Shown here piece by piece: positions 45,901 through 52,719 of a stretch of DNA of 52,719 nt. The stretch spans positions 1 through 52,719 of the forward strand of contig JAHWIC010000006.1 of the NCBI GenBank assembly GCA_019322805.1, written 5' to 3'. Within the stretch, counting starts at the first letter, position 1; every line of letters begins with the position of its first letter. The translations under genes were made by a program, and so were the position numbers. The notes under the pieces were generated by a model that was not told the DNA's origin, did no database searches, and worked only from the letters and a program-made list of their open reading frames with translations. This DNA comes from Candidatus Woesearchaeota archaeon. GTDB taxonomy: Archaea; Nanobdellota; Nanobdellia; Woesearchaeales; JAHWIC01.

Positions 45901-47444
45901 TAGACTGCTCAGGAAATGATTTATCAGCTGTAGGCATATGTACTTACACTCCAGATTCAAATCCATTCACATGGGATTTCTATGCTGGCTTTACATCAAC
46001 ATGTATAGAAGCAACAGATTCATGCTCAACAGGAACAGAAACAATAACCTCAACCTGTAACATAAGCACTTGTGGAGCAGAATGTGAAATAAATGCAGAC
46101 TGTTCAGAGACAGACTGTGATGCTTTAGATGGCTGTGTTGGTAATGATTATTACGATTATGATAATGTTTCAAATAATTGTTTAGGAGATTGCTCTTGCG
46201 AATCGAATGCATGTGGAGCTCCAACAATCTACACAGATGATGCAAGATGTGTAGCTTGCGTAATTAATGATGACTGCAATGCTTTAGACAATGATTATTG
46301 CGTTGGAGATGATATAAAACATGATGAAGGAATATGTAATGCTTCTTTTGCTTGTGAAGCACAAACCACAACAACAAAAGACTGCAATACTGACAACTCA
46401 GCTAATTACTGCACAGGAACTTTAGTGCAATACGATGATTATACGTGCAGTGCTGCTAGCTGCATTTTAGACCAGGTAATAACTGTCCAAGACTGTAACG
46501 ATACCTTGTACTGCAATGGAGAAGAAAGCTGTTCAGCAGGCTCATGTAATCCAGGAACTGCAATTGACTGCTCTGGAAATGATTTAGCAGCAGTAGGACA
46601 ATGCGATTACAGCCCTGATGATATATTATTCACATGGGACTTCTTTGCAGGTTTCACAAGCGTATGCATAGAAGCAACTGATTTATGCTCAACAGGAAGT
46701 GTTAGTTTAACGCACACCTGTGATATCACTCAATGCAGTGCAGAGTGTGAAGTAAATGCAGATTGCGATGATACAGACTGTGATGTTCTAGATGGCTGTG
46801 TTGGTAATGATTATTACGATTATGATAATGTAACTAATGGTTGTTTAGAAGACTGTACTTGTGAAACAAATGCATGTGGATCACCAACAATATCAACAAA
46901 TGATCCAAGATGCGGTTCAGGAGAATGTAGTTTAGCTTCTGACTGCGGAACAGATGGCTACCTAGGAAATGATTATTGCAATGGAAATGATGTCTGGGGC
47001 ACTTATAGAACATATGCCTGTAATGATCCTGGATTACCAAATTCAAGTTGCTCATATAATGATGCAGACCAATCAAAAGAAACATGCACATACACCTGCT
47101 TAGTAGGCGCATGCATATCCCCTGACTTAACCATAAAATCCTCAAAAGTCCTAACACCAACACCAGCAGCAGGCTCATGGACTACATTCCAGATAGTATT
47201 GGAAAATATAGGAGATGTTATTGCCGGTAATATATACTGGGTATTAGATACTGATTCAGCAGAAGACAATCCAAGCTTTGGGCCTTTTGATTTAGATCCT
47301 GGAAAAACAGTTGACATCTACCCTGTTGTAAAATATACTTCAGCAGGAACTTATGCTCCTGTTTTTACTGTTGATTATAACAACACAATACAGGAATATA
47401 ACGAAACAAATAACCAGATAACCATTCCGGTTACGGTTACATAA
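39921..47444 (+). CDS. 2507-residue double-protease surface protein: S8 subtilisin plus C1A papain-like domain, Fn3 and Cys/Asp-rich repeats
   Basis: N-terminal hydrophobic signal or anchor (LNLILLDLIFIVLFAGHLA). The S8 domain has Asp246 (VIDTGVE), His299 (NGHGTAIAG), Asn400 (PTGNSE) and Ser483 in GTSYASAHAVG, a variant of the usual GTSMATP. Ig-like domains and an Fn3 domain follow, then a coiled stretch (EEIEQAQEELRILRRGIEQ). The papain-like C1A domain has the Gln of KNQGA, Cys1211 (ACAGCWAF), His1362 (GAHIIQIVGY) and Asn1380 (KNSWGTGWG). A second Fn3 repeat leads to Asp/Cys-rich MopE-like metal-binding repeats (about 1690-1960, DDCNDNDPSANP, CDGIDNNC), long duplicated Cys-rich modules, and a C-terminal CARDB-like domain (PDLTIKSSKVL). 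There is no C-terminal TM helix. Both triads look complete, so two proteases with different chemistry act on one chain. A role in cell-cell attack, feeding or maturation of neighbours is inference. Confidence 0.9.
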   Translation: MVKVKNIVLNLILLDLIFIVLFAGHLAIDSVLNDKPIALPLNYGAVASNEQALANPSYNPVIQQLEHEAVGVPRATVTSSGGNDYSPNDDNDDPRPRTRSSRSSNNNHNSIFDLQGYVPTLPVPNNPQPFNYRKTDSRVLQRLGQEGKVRVIVDLSNPELKEFVKNQLNSFEHKVDMKHGFAGYIDVADLQLLENSDFVDYIYEDKKLHIANAESFPLIQADKASSVTYNGFADLTGAGQTVCVIDTGVEYNHDDLGNCSGTEFLTGNCEKVIAGYDFCGDSANCAGSPDDDPGDNNGHGTAIAGIIAGNGAGYQGIAPEAKIIALKVTDEYGDGWASLVDEAIYWCVDNASKYNISIISVALATVGNTNDPSLCDPSDLGYSIDYAVGNNISVFTPTGNSESTTGISNPACVTNATAVSAVSDGSATSIAGPDEIPTTATADGWGPNRYPGMTDLMAPGQRLYVLDLESMGSYGGGGAGGTSYASAHAVGSAMLLREYYEERYSQTLTPDEIRNILKITGKPIYDSNTSAYYPRIDVLKAIHYEEWAPTVTLENFNNSDEYEGTVYFEYQVDDDHEILNCSLYIDDVLNQTDNSVERVSEQQFTVDMTPGNYTWRVECYDNSTVPNKGVSDTYNIIIEPPPNVILTNPTNGSTISTNSTTLDLTMDDDITCKFELDSLSKQITRIDFRHRGANYDELQFTEINLDPITVPYYYNGSEILFGEKSGVGNGYFVADDVCEGQIDVADCEGTRILKVRSDGSVAELELIDIDISTNEITMRNNNDFTQYVEFYAPEVNTVVDMGSLTITVNVSEATNKVAFSAVNDYYKPYTFKTEYGAEIELIGSTAVNISSPVDSIYFELNYDIIDEEIDVNRSVLNSITSTIMEYPFGSDYRTGYTDYGSFISYDDSTHELEVDYPSASMKDKAMLDDASNTYALNDLTDGQHNISLRCEGYPFDYVFFVDTSPDTTPPSTITGLTSTSKSTDYVYWEWTNPTDGDFSENIVYLDSVNEINTSNNYYNATGLSPDTLYTITVHTKDTTGNINNTDVSDAVTTNPAPPAGYLQVLSQTPDTDVTKDAFFSFSIDVKCLSGSCSNVVLTLDPFENYDFTREEIEQAQEELRILRRGIEQKNLDWEAELTPAFIDYVRRKNNGELAYIEPETAPAYKEPFGIGIQSVITQKDEAVLPYYFDWTNAYGENWVTPAKNQGACAGCWAFAPAAVTESAFNIYNRWPTLDLDLSEQDLISCGYGNPPVYPDAGSCASGGSDNIALFYIRNIGVVDEACFPFSATDEPCGNKCTDGTTYQILDKFDVIDGGGGPVNKQEAITAIPKYGTASSQIRAYSDLYAYSSGIYEPSTGDNFGAHIIQIVGYNETGDYFIIKNSWGTGWGMNGFGYIKSWVVLNDTTILNYLKFATGADELNNKGVIPMNSGTPFYTITQNPYSCGNMNEDETCSVTWQVNATGFHLSSWDFFVIINSDAENSTSQNSTITIIGDYIPRIEGIECESEGAWKDCSLIENGTDLTRIRVNVTDENSNIQSVDVRLKENETVIAEGSGVYSSGFYVFNNADQTMDYNKDYIIEVDVSDETYSINGFIEFKPTTAPDTTPPATITGLSSPSKNTTWIYWTWTNPGDSDFSENIVYIDGVNVVNTSNNYYNATGLTASTLYEIKVHTKDTNGNVNTADVTDSVTTDAAAGPDADGDGLPDSTDPCPNSAANDNDTDFYCAGPTFNAPKLGADDCNDNDPSANPAGTDNPGNDIDENCNDYVACYVDSDNDDYGGAGSSDDTYAAVDGVAVVAGACGSSSFDSLDDTNDDCQDSIPSVNPNATETVDNGQDDNCDGNELCYLDFDDDGYRPDLISTVVSANLVCTDSGEAEASDPTGDCDDVLIWVNPGETEVWYDDVDQDCDDWNDYDQDMDGYVDEAYNAWAGGTSPGMDDCDDTDNLTNLGATEVCDGIDNNCLSGIDETGDALCNDTLYCNGEEICAGASGCQAGTPIDCSGNDLSAVGICTYTPDSNPFTWDFYAGFTSTCIEATDSCSTGTETITSTCNISTCGAECEINADCSETDCDALDGCVGNDYYDYDNVSNNCLGDCSCESNACGAPTIYTDDARCVACVINDDCNALDNDYCVGDDIKHDEGICNASFACEAQTTTTKDCNTDNSANYCTGTLVQYDDYTCSAASCILDQVITVQDCNDTLYCNGEESCSAGSCNPGTAIDCSGNDLAAVGQCDYSPDDILFTWDFFAGFTSVCIEATDLCSTGSVSLTHTCDITQCSAECEVNADCDDTDCDVLDGCVGNDYYDYDNVTNGCLEDCTCETNACGSPTISTNDPRCGSGECSLASDCGTDGYLGNDYCNGNDVWGTYRTYACNDPGLPNSSCSYNDADQSKETCTYTCLVGACISPDLTIKSSKVLTPTPAAGSWTTFQIVLENIGDVIAGNIYWVLDTDSAEDNPSFGPFDLDPGKTVDIYPVVKYTSAGTYAPVFTVDYNNTIQEYNETNNQITIPVTVT

Positions 47445-47456
47445 AGGTGAGAAAAA

Positions 47457-48380
47457 ATGTTTGATAAAACCATTCAAAGAGAAAAGCAAGCAAATGAATA
47501 TAATGGTTCAGTTGGAGGATATGTTGCAAGAGCCTTATTAAGGCTGGCTCCTGCTGCACCTGGTATAGGTGCGTTAGTTACTGGAGCAGCATGCGATAAC
47601 GGCAATGGAGGGCATGACCCACTGCCTCCTGTTGCAGCAGCTACAGCAGCACCAGACAGCGGCCCAAAGCCTCTTAACGGAGTTGTTATTGATGCTTCAG
47701 GCTCAGACCCTGTTGAAGGGATCATTGAAGAAATGAGGGTTGATGTAGATGGTGATGGAACAGATGATTATACTGAGTCTCCAACAGACTTAGCAGCTAC
47801 AGTAGACTATCCAGTTCAGGGAGATTATCGTGCAAGGGTGACTGTAGTGAACTCATCAGGTTTAGAGGATTCTGCTACAGTTGATATTGATGTTGGTTAC
47901 GGCAATGATAACACTGGTGCAGCACAATACATTGATGACACACTTACAAATGACATCGGCTATACATGTTCAAGAGACCAGAATCTACAGATTCCTGACT
48001 TAAGAGGCGGCGCTCCAACAATGCATGCTTATGTTGCTGATGTCAAGGGAACTCTTAGTGATGAAACACTTTATGTAATCTATAATCTAGGCCAGCTTAC
48101 AGCAGATGACCTGGCTATTATTGCAGCCTATAATGCAGAAATGCAGGCAACAGGCACACCAGTAAGCATAACAGTGGTAAACCCTGATGACTCACCAGAT
48201 GACATCAGAGCTTATTTTGGGCTTGCAGAAACTCCAAAGTCTTTGCCAAAATCTTCAGGAAGCTCAAAATCCAGCCAGCCAAAAAGTTTTTTGGATTCTG
48301 TAAGGGAAATGCTTAATGCAGGCACTCCTGAAAGGTCTAGAGCTCCAAAGAGAATAAGTGCACCAAAAGAAGTCTTTTAA
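47457..48380 (+). CDS. PKD-like domain protein between the two double-protease genes
   Basis: This 307-residue protein lies between two paralogous giant genes. Its ATG is 12 nt after the upstream stop, with AAGGTGAG as Shine-Dalgarno. The N-terminus is short and basic with a moderately hydrophobic Ala/Gly stretch (LAPAAPGIGALVTGAAC) that could act as a weak signal or non-standard lipobox, but this is uncertain. A PKD-like domain follows (VVIDASGSDPVEGIIEEMRV, DVDGDGTDDYTES, DYRARVTVVNSSGLEDSATV), then a domain I do not recognise and a basic, Ser/Pro-rich C-terminal tail. PKD domains usually mediate protein or glycan contacts. It is probably part of the same transcription unit and may assist one of its neighbours. 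Confidence 0.8.
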   Translation: MFDKTIQREKQANEYNGSVGGYVARALLRLAPAAPGIGALVTGAACDNGNGGHDPLPPVAAATAAPDSGPKPLNGVVIDASGSDPVEGIIEEMRVDVDGDGTDDYTESPTDLAATVDYPVQGDYRARVTVVNSSGLEDSATVDIDVGYGNDNTGAAQYIDDTLTNDIGYTCSRDQNLQIPDLRGGAPTMHAYVADVKGTLSDETLYVIYNLGQLTADDLAIIAAYNAEMQATGTPVSITVVNPDDSPDDIRAYFGLAETPKSLPKSSGSSKSSQPKSFLDSVREMLNAGTPERSRAPKRISAPKEVF

Positions 48381-48403
48381 TTTTTTTATTTTAGGCGGTT
48401 TAA

Positions 48404-51400
48404 TTGAAACTAAAAAACCTTTTTTTAAATTTAATTCTGCTCGATTTAATACTTGTAGTTTTATTCGCAGGTCACTTAGCTATTGATTCTATACTGAATG
48501 ATAAGCCAATTGCTTTACCTTTGAATTATGGCGCTGTAGCTTCTAATGAGCAAGCACTTGCAAATCCTTCTTATAATCCAGTTATACAGCAGCTTAGCCA
48601 AGAAGCTGTAGGCGTGCCTAGAGCAACTGTTACAAGTAATGATAATAATGATTATGAGTCTAGTAATGATGATGATTCTAGGCCAAGGACGCGCTCAAGC
48701 AGAAACAGCAATAGCAACTCAAACTCTTTATTTGACTTACAAGGTTATGTTCCAACTCTTCCAATACCAAATAATCCTCAACCATTTACTTACACAAAAA
48801 CCGCTTCAAGAGTTCTGCAAAGACTAAACGAGGAAGGCAATGCAAGGGTTATTGTTGATTTAAGCGATCCTTCAAAAAAGGAACAAGTTCTTGGTATTCT
48901 GAATAATTTTGACAAGAAGGTTGATATGAAGAATGGTTTTGCAGGTTATATTGATATTGATGATTTGCAGGCACTAGAAAACAGCCCAATTGTTGATTTT
49001 ATTTACGAAGACAGGCCATTGCATATAGCAAATGCTGAGAGTTTCCCTTTGATACAAGCTGATAAAGCTGCAAGTGTAACTTATAATAATTTTGCAGATT
49101 TAACTGGTGCTGGACAGACTGTTTGTTTAATAGATACCGGTATTGATTATAGGCATGATGATTTAGGAAATTGTACTTACGATGATTATATTAATGATAA
49201 TTGTGATAAATTTGCAGATAATGGTTGGGATTTTTACAATACTGATAATGACCCTGATGATGACAATGGCCATGGAACAGCAATGGCTGGCTTAATAGCT
49301 GGAAATGGTGCTGGTTACCAAGGTTTAGTACCTGAAGCTAAGATTATTGCTGTGAAAATATCAGATTCTACTGGGGGCAGTTGGTCTTCACTAGTTGATG
49401 AAGGAGTAAATTGGTGTGTAGATAATGCTACCAAGTTTAACATAACAGTAATTTCAATTGGATTTAGTACAGCAGGAACTACAAACAATCCAAGTATCTG
49501 TGTAGGTCCAATGGCAGATGAAATAAATAGGGCTGTGGGTGATGGAATCACTGTATTTGCTCCAACAGGAAACAGCGAAGTTATAGATGGAATTTCGTCT
49601 CCTGCCTGCATACCCAATGCAACCGCAGTCTCAGCAGTAGGAGACGGTTCAAATGGTTATACTGCTGATGTAATTCACTCCTTTCCTTTAGATGGTCAAG
49701 GTCCTAATAGATATCCTGGAATGACTGACTTAATGGCTCCAGGACTCTCAATCGATACTTTAGATTTAGAATCATTTGGTGGTTATGCATTTGGAGGTAT
49801 TGGAACCTCCTACGCTTCAGCCCACGCAGTCGGCTCAGCAATGCTCCTAAAAGAATATTACCAAGAAAGATACAGTTATGATTTAACTCCAGCTGAAATA
49901 AGAAACATCTTAAGCATAACAGGAAAACCAATCTATGATATTAACACTTCAGCTTATTATCCAAGAATTGATGTTTTAGCAGCAATTCATTATGAAGAAT
50001 GGGCTCCAACAGTTAATCTTGAAAGTCCTGCAGATGCTGCAACTGAGAATGAAGGAGTTGTTTCCTTTACATATAATGCAGCTGATGCTGAGCACAGCAT
50101 TGATAATTGTACATTGTATATAGATGGACAAGAAAATACAACTCATTATTACAAAGGAAGTTATGCAAAGATTGATACTTGCAGTGAACAATGGATGATA
50201 CCTTGCTGGCTTTCTTCTGAAGGCGATAATACATTCAATACCTGTGATGCAGGATACTCAAGTACAGGTGGCCTAGGAAGAGGCGGAGTAGACGAGGTTT
50301 TAATAAATGATTCTTATGTATTAGATGGAGAAGATATAGAAGTTACATGTAAATTTAATTTAAGGTCAAAATCACCAGTTGACGGAGGAATTTTTTATTA
50401 CGATGGTTCTAGCTGGAATGAAATCTGGCATCAAAATCTACCAGTTATGGATGGAGTTTATGAAGTAAAAGCTACAGTAAATGCTAATGCAAATATCGGA
50501 CAGCATTGGGTAAGATGTTCATACCTTTACGATCCTAATAATATAACTGGTTATTGTGCAGATGAAGCAAGCGGTGATTATCATCACGACAACGACGACA
50601 TTTACTTCTATGTAACAGATGACATAGAAAGAGCTGAAGACAGGGAAGAAAGCATCAGCTATAGTTTTGATATTCCTTTAAGCGCAGCTTCTTACAACTG
50701 GAATGTACAATGTTATGATGATTCAACAATACCTAATGAAGGAGTTAGTGGAACAAGGACATTAAATGTTCAGTCTCCAGACACAACACCTCCAGCAACA
50801 ATAACAGGCTTAACATCAACATCAAAATCAACTGATTATATATACTGGGAATGGACAAACCCAATTGATGGAGACTTTGCGGAAAACATAGTATATATAG
50901 ACACTGTTAATGAAATAAACACCTCAAATAGTTATTACAATGCTACTGGATTAAGCCCTGATACCTTGTATACAATAACAGTCCACACAAAAGACACAAC
51001 TGGAAATGTCAATAATACTGATGTTAGCGATGCTGTAACAACCAATCCTGCACCGCCTGCTGGATACCTTCAGGTACTCTCCCAAACACCAGATATAGAT
51101 GTAACAAAAGATGATTTTTTCAGTTTCTCAATAGATGTAAAATGCCTGAACGGAACCTGCAGTAATGTGGTCTTAACCTTGGATCCTTGGGAGGATTATA
51201 ATTTTACAGAAGAGGAGATAGCACAGGCGCAGGAAGAGCTGAATAAAATAAAGCAGGGCATAGAAGAAAATAATCTTGACTGGAATGCAGATTTAACTCC
51301 TGCTTTTGTTGATTATGTAAGAAGAAAGAATAATGGTGAGCTCGCTTACATAGAGCCAGAAACTGCGCCAGCTTACGAAGAACCTTTTGGAATAGGCATA

Positions 51401-52719
51401 CAAAGCGCAATAACCAAAAAAGATGAGGCTGTACTTCCTTATCACTTTGACTGGAGAAATGCTTATGGAGAAAACTGGGTTACTTCTGCAAAACACCAAG
51501 GTGGTTGTGGTTCTTGTTGGGCATTTGCTTCAGTAGGGGTTGCAGAAGCTGCATTAAACATATACAATAGATGGCCAAGCTTAATGCTAGACCTTTCAGA
51601 ACAAGATATGGTGTCATGCGCCAACAGCGGTCCACCACTATACCTTGATGCTGGAGATTGTAGTAGTGGAAATGACAATTATGCATTAGCTTATATCAGA
51701 AACACTGGAGTTGTTGATGAAACCTGTTTCCCTTATACAGCAAGTGATGCGCCGTGTGGTGATAAATGTTCAAACAGTGCACAATACCATATTCAAGACA
51801 AAGTAGTTGTTAGTGCAGCTGGTGTAGATAAAGAAGTAGATAAAGAAGCAGCTATTAAAGCTCTGCTTAATTATGGTCCTTCTACTGCATGGATTCGTGC
51901 TTATACAGATCTTTATTCTTATGTTAATGGAATTTATGAGCCTTCTACTGGTGATAATATTGGAGCCCATCTTATAAATGTTATAGGTTATAATGAAACA
52001 GGAGATTATTTTATTGTTAAAAACAGCTGGGGCACTGGCTGGGGAATGAATGGTTTTGGTAACATCAAATCCTGGGTTGTACTTAATGATTCAACTATAT
52101 TAAACAGGCTAAGGTTCACAACAGGAGCAGACAAACTTAACAAAGGAGTAATACCAATGAATTCTGGCACTCCTTTCTATACAATAACACAAAATCCTTA
52201 TAACTGCGGAAATATGAATGAGGGAGAAACCTGCAGCGTGACCTGGCAGGTAAATGCTACTGGATTTCATTTGTCAAGCTGGGAGTTCTTCGTAATTATA
52301 AACTCTGATCAAAGCAATCTGACAAGTGCAAATTCTACAATAACCATCATAGGAGATTATATACCAATAATTAACAGCATAGAGTGTGAAAGCAAAGGTA
52401 CATGGAAGGACTGCAGTTTAATAGAGTCAGGAACTGACTTAACAAGAATAAGGGTAAATGTTACAGATGAAAATTCAAATATCCAAAATGTTGGAGTAAG
52501 GCTAAAGGAAGATGGCATAATTATTGCAGAAGGCTCTGGCGCTTATAGCTCAGGATTTTATGTCTATGATCATGCAGACAAACCAATGGATTCCAATAAA
52601 GATTACAAGATAGAAGTTGATGTAAGTGATGAAACTTATTCCATTAATGGCTTTGTTTCATTTAAGCCAACAGTAGTTTGTATAGAGGACTGGCAACTAC
52701 AATACGATGCATGCCAGAC
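48404..52719 (+). CDS. Partial second double-protease paralogue (S8 + C1A), TTG start, cut by the window edge
   Basis: The start is TTG at 48404, immediately after an in-frame TAA, with GGCGGT about 5 nt upstream and no nearby ATG. The frame stays open to the last base (about 1438 codons), so the 3' end is missing. The order matches the 39921 protein: hydrophobic N-terminus (FLNLILLDLILVVLFAGHLA), S8 domain with Asp244 (LIDTGID), His290 (NGHGTAMAG) and Ser469 (GTSYASAHAVG), Ig-like region, Fn3, and C1A domain with Cys1038 in canonical GGCGSCWAF, His1189 and Asn1207 (KNSWGTGWG). It carries an extra ~130-residue segment (about 555-750) not present in the first copy. About 120 nt of its 5' coding region (48471-48590) is almost identical to 39991-40110, which points to recent duplication or gene conversion. 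Confidence 0.9.
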   Translation, partial: MKLKNLFLNLILLDLILVVLFAGHLAIDSILNDKPIALPLNYGAVASNEQALANPSYNPVIQQLSQEAVGVPRATVTSNDNNDYESSNDDDSRPRTRSSRNSNSNSNSLFDLQGYVPTLPIPNNPQPFTYTKTASRVLQRLNEEGNARVIVDLSDPSKKEQVLGILNNFDKKVDMKNGFAGYIDIDDLQALENSPIVDFIYEDRPLHIANAESFPLIQADKAASVTYNNFADLTGAGQTVCLIDTGIDYRHDDLGNCTYDDYINDNCDKFADNGWDFYNTDNDPDDDNGHGTAMAGLIAGNGAGYQGLVPEAKIIAVKISDSTGGSWSSLVDEGVNWCVDNATKFNITVISIGFSTAGTTNNPSICVGPMADEINRAVGDGITVFAPTGNSEVIDGISSPACIPNATAVSAVGDGSNGYTADVIHSFPLDGQGPNRYPGMTDLMAPGLSIDTLDLESFGGYAFGGIGTSYASAHAVGSAMLLKEYYQERYSYDLTPAEIRNILSITGKPIYDINTSAYYPRIDVLAAIHYEEWAPTVNLESPADAATENEGVVSFTYNAADAEHSIDNCTLYIDGQENTTHYYKGSYAKIDTCSEQWMIPCWLSSEGDNTFNTCDAGYSSTGGLGRGGVDEVLINDSYVLDGEDIEVTCKFNLRSKSPVDGGIFYYDGSSWNEIWHQNLPVMDGVYEVKATVNANANIGQHWVRCSYLYDPNNITGYCADEASGDYHHDNDDIYFYVTDDIERAEDREESISYSFDIPLSAASYNWNVQCYDDSTIPNEGVSGTRTLNVQSPDTTPPATITGLTSTSKSTDYIYWEWTNPIDGDFAENIVYIDTVNEINTSNSYYNATGLSPDTLYTITVHTKDTTGNVNNTDVSDAVTTNPAPPAGYLQVLSQTPDIDVTKDDFFSFSIDVKCLNGTCSNVVLTLDPWEDYNFTEEEIAQAQEELNKIKQGIEENNLDWNADLTPAFVDYVRRKNNGELAYIEPETAPAYEEPFGIGIQSAITKKDEAVLPYHFDWRNAYGENWVTSAKHQGGCGSCWAFASVGVAEAALNIYNRWPSLMLDLSEQDMVSCANSGPPLYLDAGDCSSGNDNYALAYIRNTGVVDETCFPYTASDAPCGDKCSNSAQYHIQDKVVVSAAGVDKEVDKEAAIKALLNYGPSTAWIRAYTDLYSYVNGIYEPSTGDNIGAHLINVIGYNETGDYFIVKNSWGTGWGMNGFGNIKSWVVLNDSTILNRLRFTTGADKLNKGVIPMNSGTPFYTITQNPYNCGNMNEGETCSVTWQVNATGFHLSSWEFFVIINSDQSNLTSANSTITIIGDYIPIINSIECESKGTWKDCSLIESGTDLTRIRVNVTDENSNIQNVGVRLKEDGIIIAEGSGAYSSGFYVYDHADKPMDSNKDYKIEVDVSDETYSINGFVSFKPTVVCIEDWQLQYDACQ

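Noticed and set aside
47457..47600. Classical lipoprotein signal in the PKD-like protein
   Set aside because: The residues before the Cys (TGAAC) lack the usual Leu at -3 and the N-region is long; kept only as a weak possibility.
1..52719. CRISPR arrays, insertion sequences or prophage
   Set aside because: No regularly spaced direct repeats, transposase or integrase genes, or phage structural genes were recognised; repetition is at the protein-domain level apart from the three palindromic elements.

Overview
This window looks like part of the genome of an AT-rich DPANN-type archaeon, most likely of the Woesearchaeota/Pacearchaeota kind (inference). The support is archaeal promoters with BRE/TATA boxes 25-40 nt from start codons (several apparently leaderless), a diphthamide-synthesis (Dph2) homologue, an Lrp/AsnC regulator, and giant secreted proteins dense in N-x-S/T sequons with PGF-pre-PGF-like domains. 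No tRNA, rRNA, CRISPR array or insertion sequence was found.

Layout. (1) 1-7856: a plus-strand run of overlapping genes. Two large paralogous surface proteins come first (one cut by the window edge, the next carrying a subtilisin domain), then a 45-codon ribbon-helix-helix gene, then two progressively shorter paralogues that keep only the membrane-proximal parts. All but the RHH gene end in a transmembrane helix plus a ~45-residue cytosolic helical module. (2) 7850-10135, minus strand: a U32-family protein and an N-terminally short Dph2 homologue, separated by GC-rich palindromic elements. (3) 10349-26727: a tightly coupled four-gene operon. It encodes a 1867-residue secreted subtilase with a C25-like segment and a C-terminal PI3/4-kinase-like domain, a small cytosolic helical protein, a secreted protein with a degenerate caspase-like domain, and a 2246-residue cysteine-rich, Ig-like, membrane-anchored protein. 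(4) 26979-33858, minus: a winged-helix regulator overlapping a 2196-residue protein with a huge glycosylatable ectodomain and about 12-13 membrane segments. (5) 33948-36116: a polytopic membrane protein. (6) 36357-39539: an Lrp/AsnC regulator, an AbiE-like toxin-antitoxin pair and a divergent AAA/DUF4143-type ATPase. (7) 39921 to the right edge: two tandem paralogues that each carry a subtilisin (S8) and a papain-like (C1A) peptidase in one chain, separated by a small PKD-like protein. The second has a TTG start and runs off the window.

Taken together, this is a cell-surface and secretion island. At least five chains carry peptidase or peptidase-like domains, joined to adhesive Ig/Fn3/PKD-like repeats, cysteine-rich modules and metal-binding repeats, several with an intracellular helical tail. 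The most novel-looking part is the 10349-26727 operon. Its subtilase/C25-like/kinase-like fusion followed at once by a cytosolic helical partner resembles a polymorphic effector-immunity arrangement (inference). Stretches over 300 bp without a gene are 9092-9490 (palindromic elements) and 39540-39920 (a coding relic plus the promoter of the double-protease gene).
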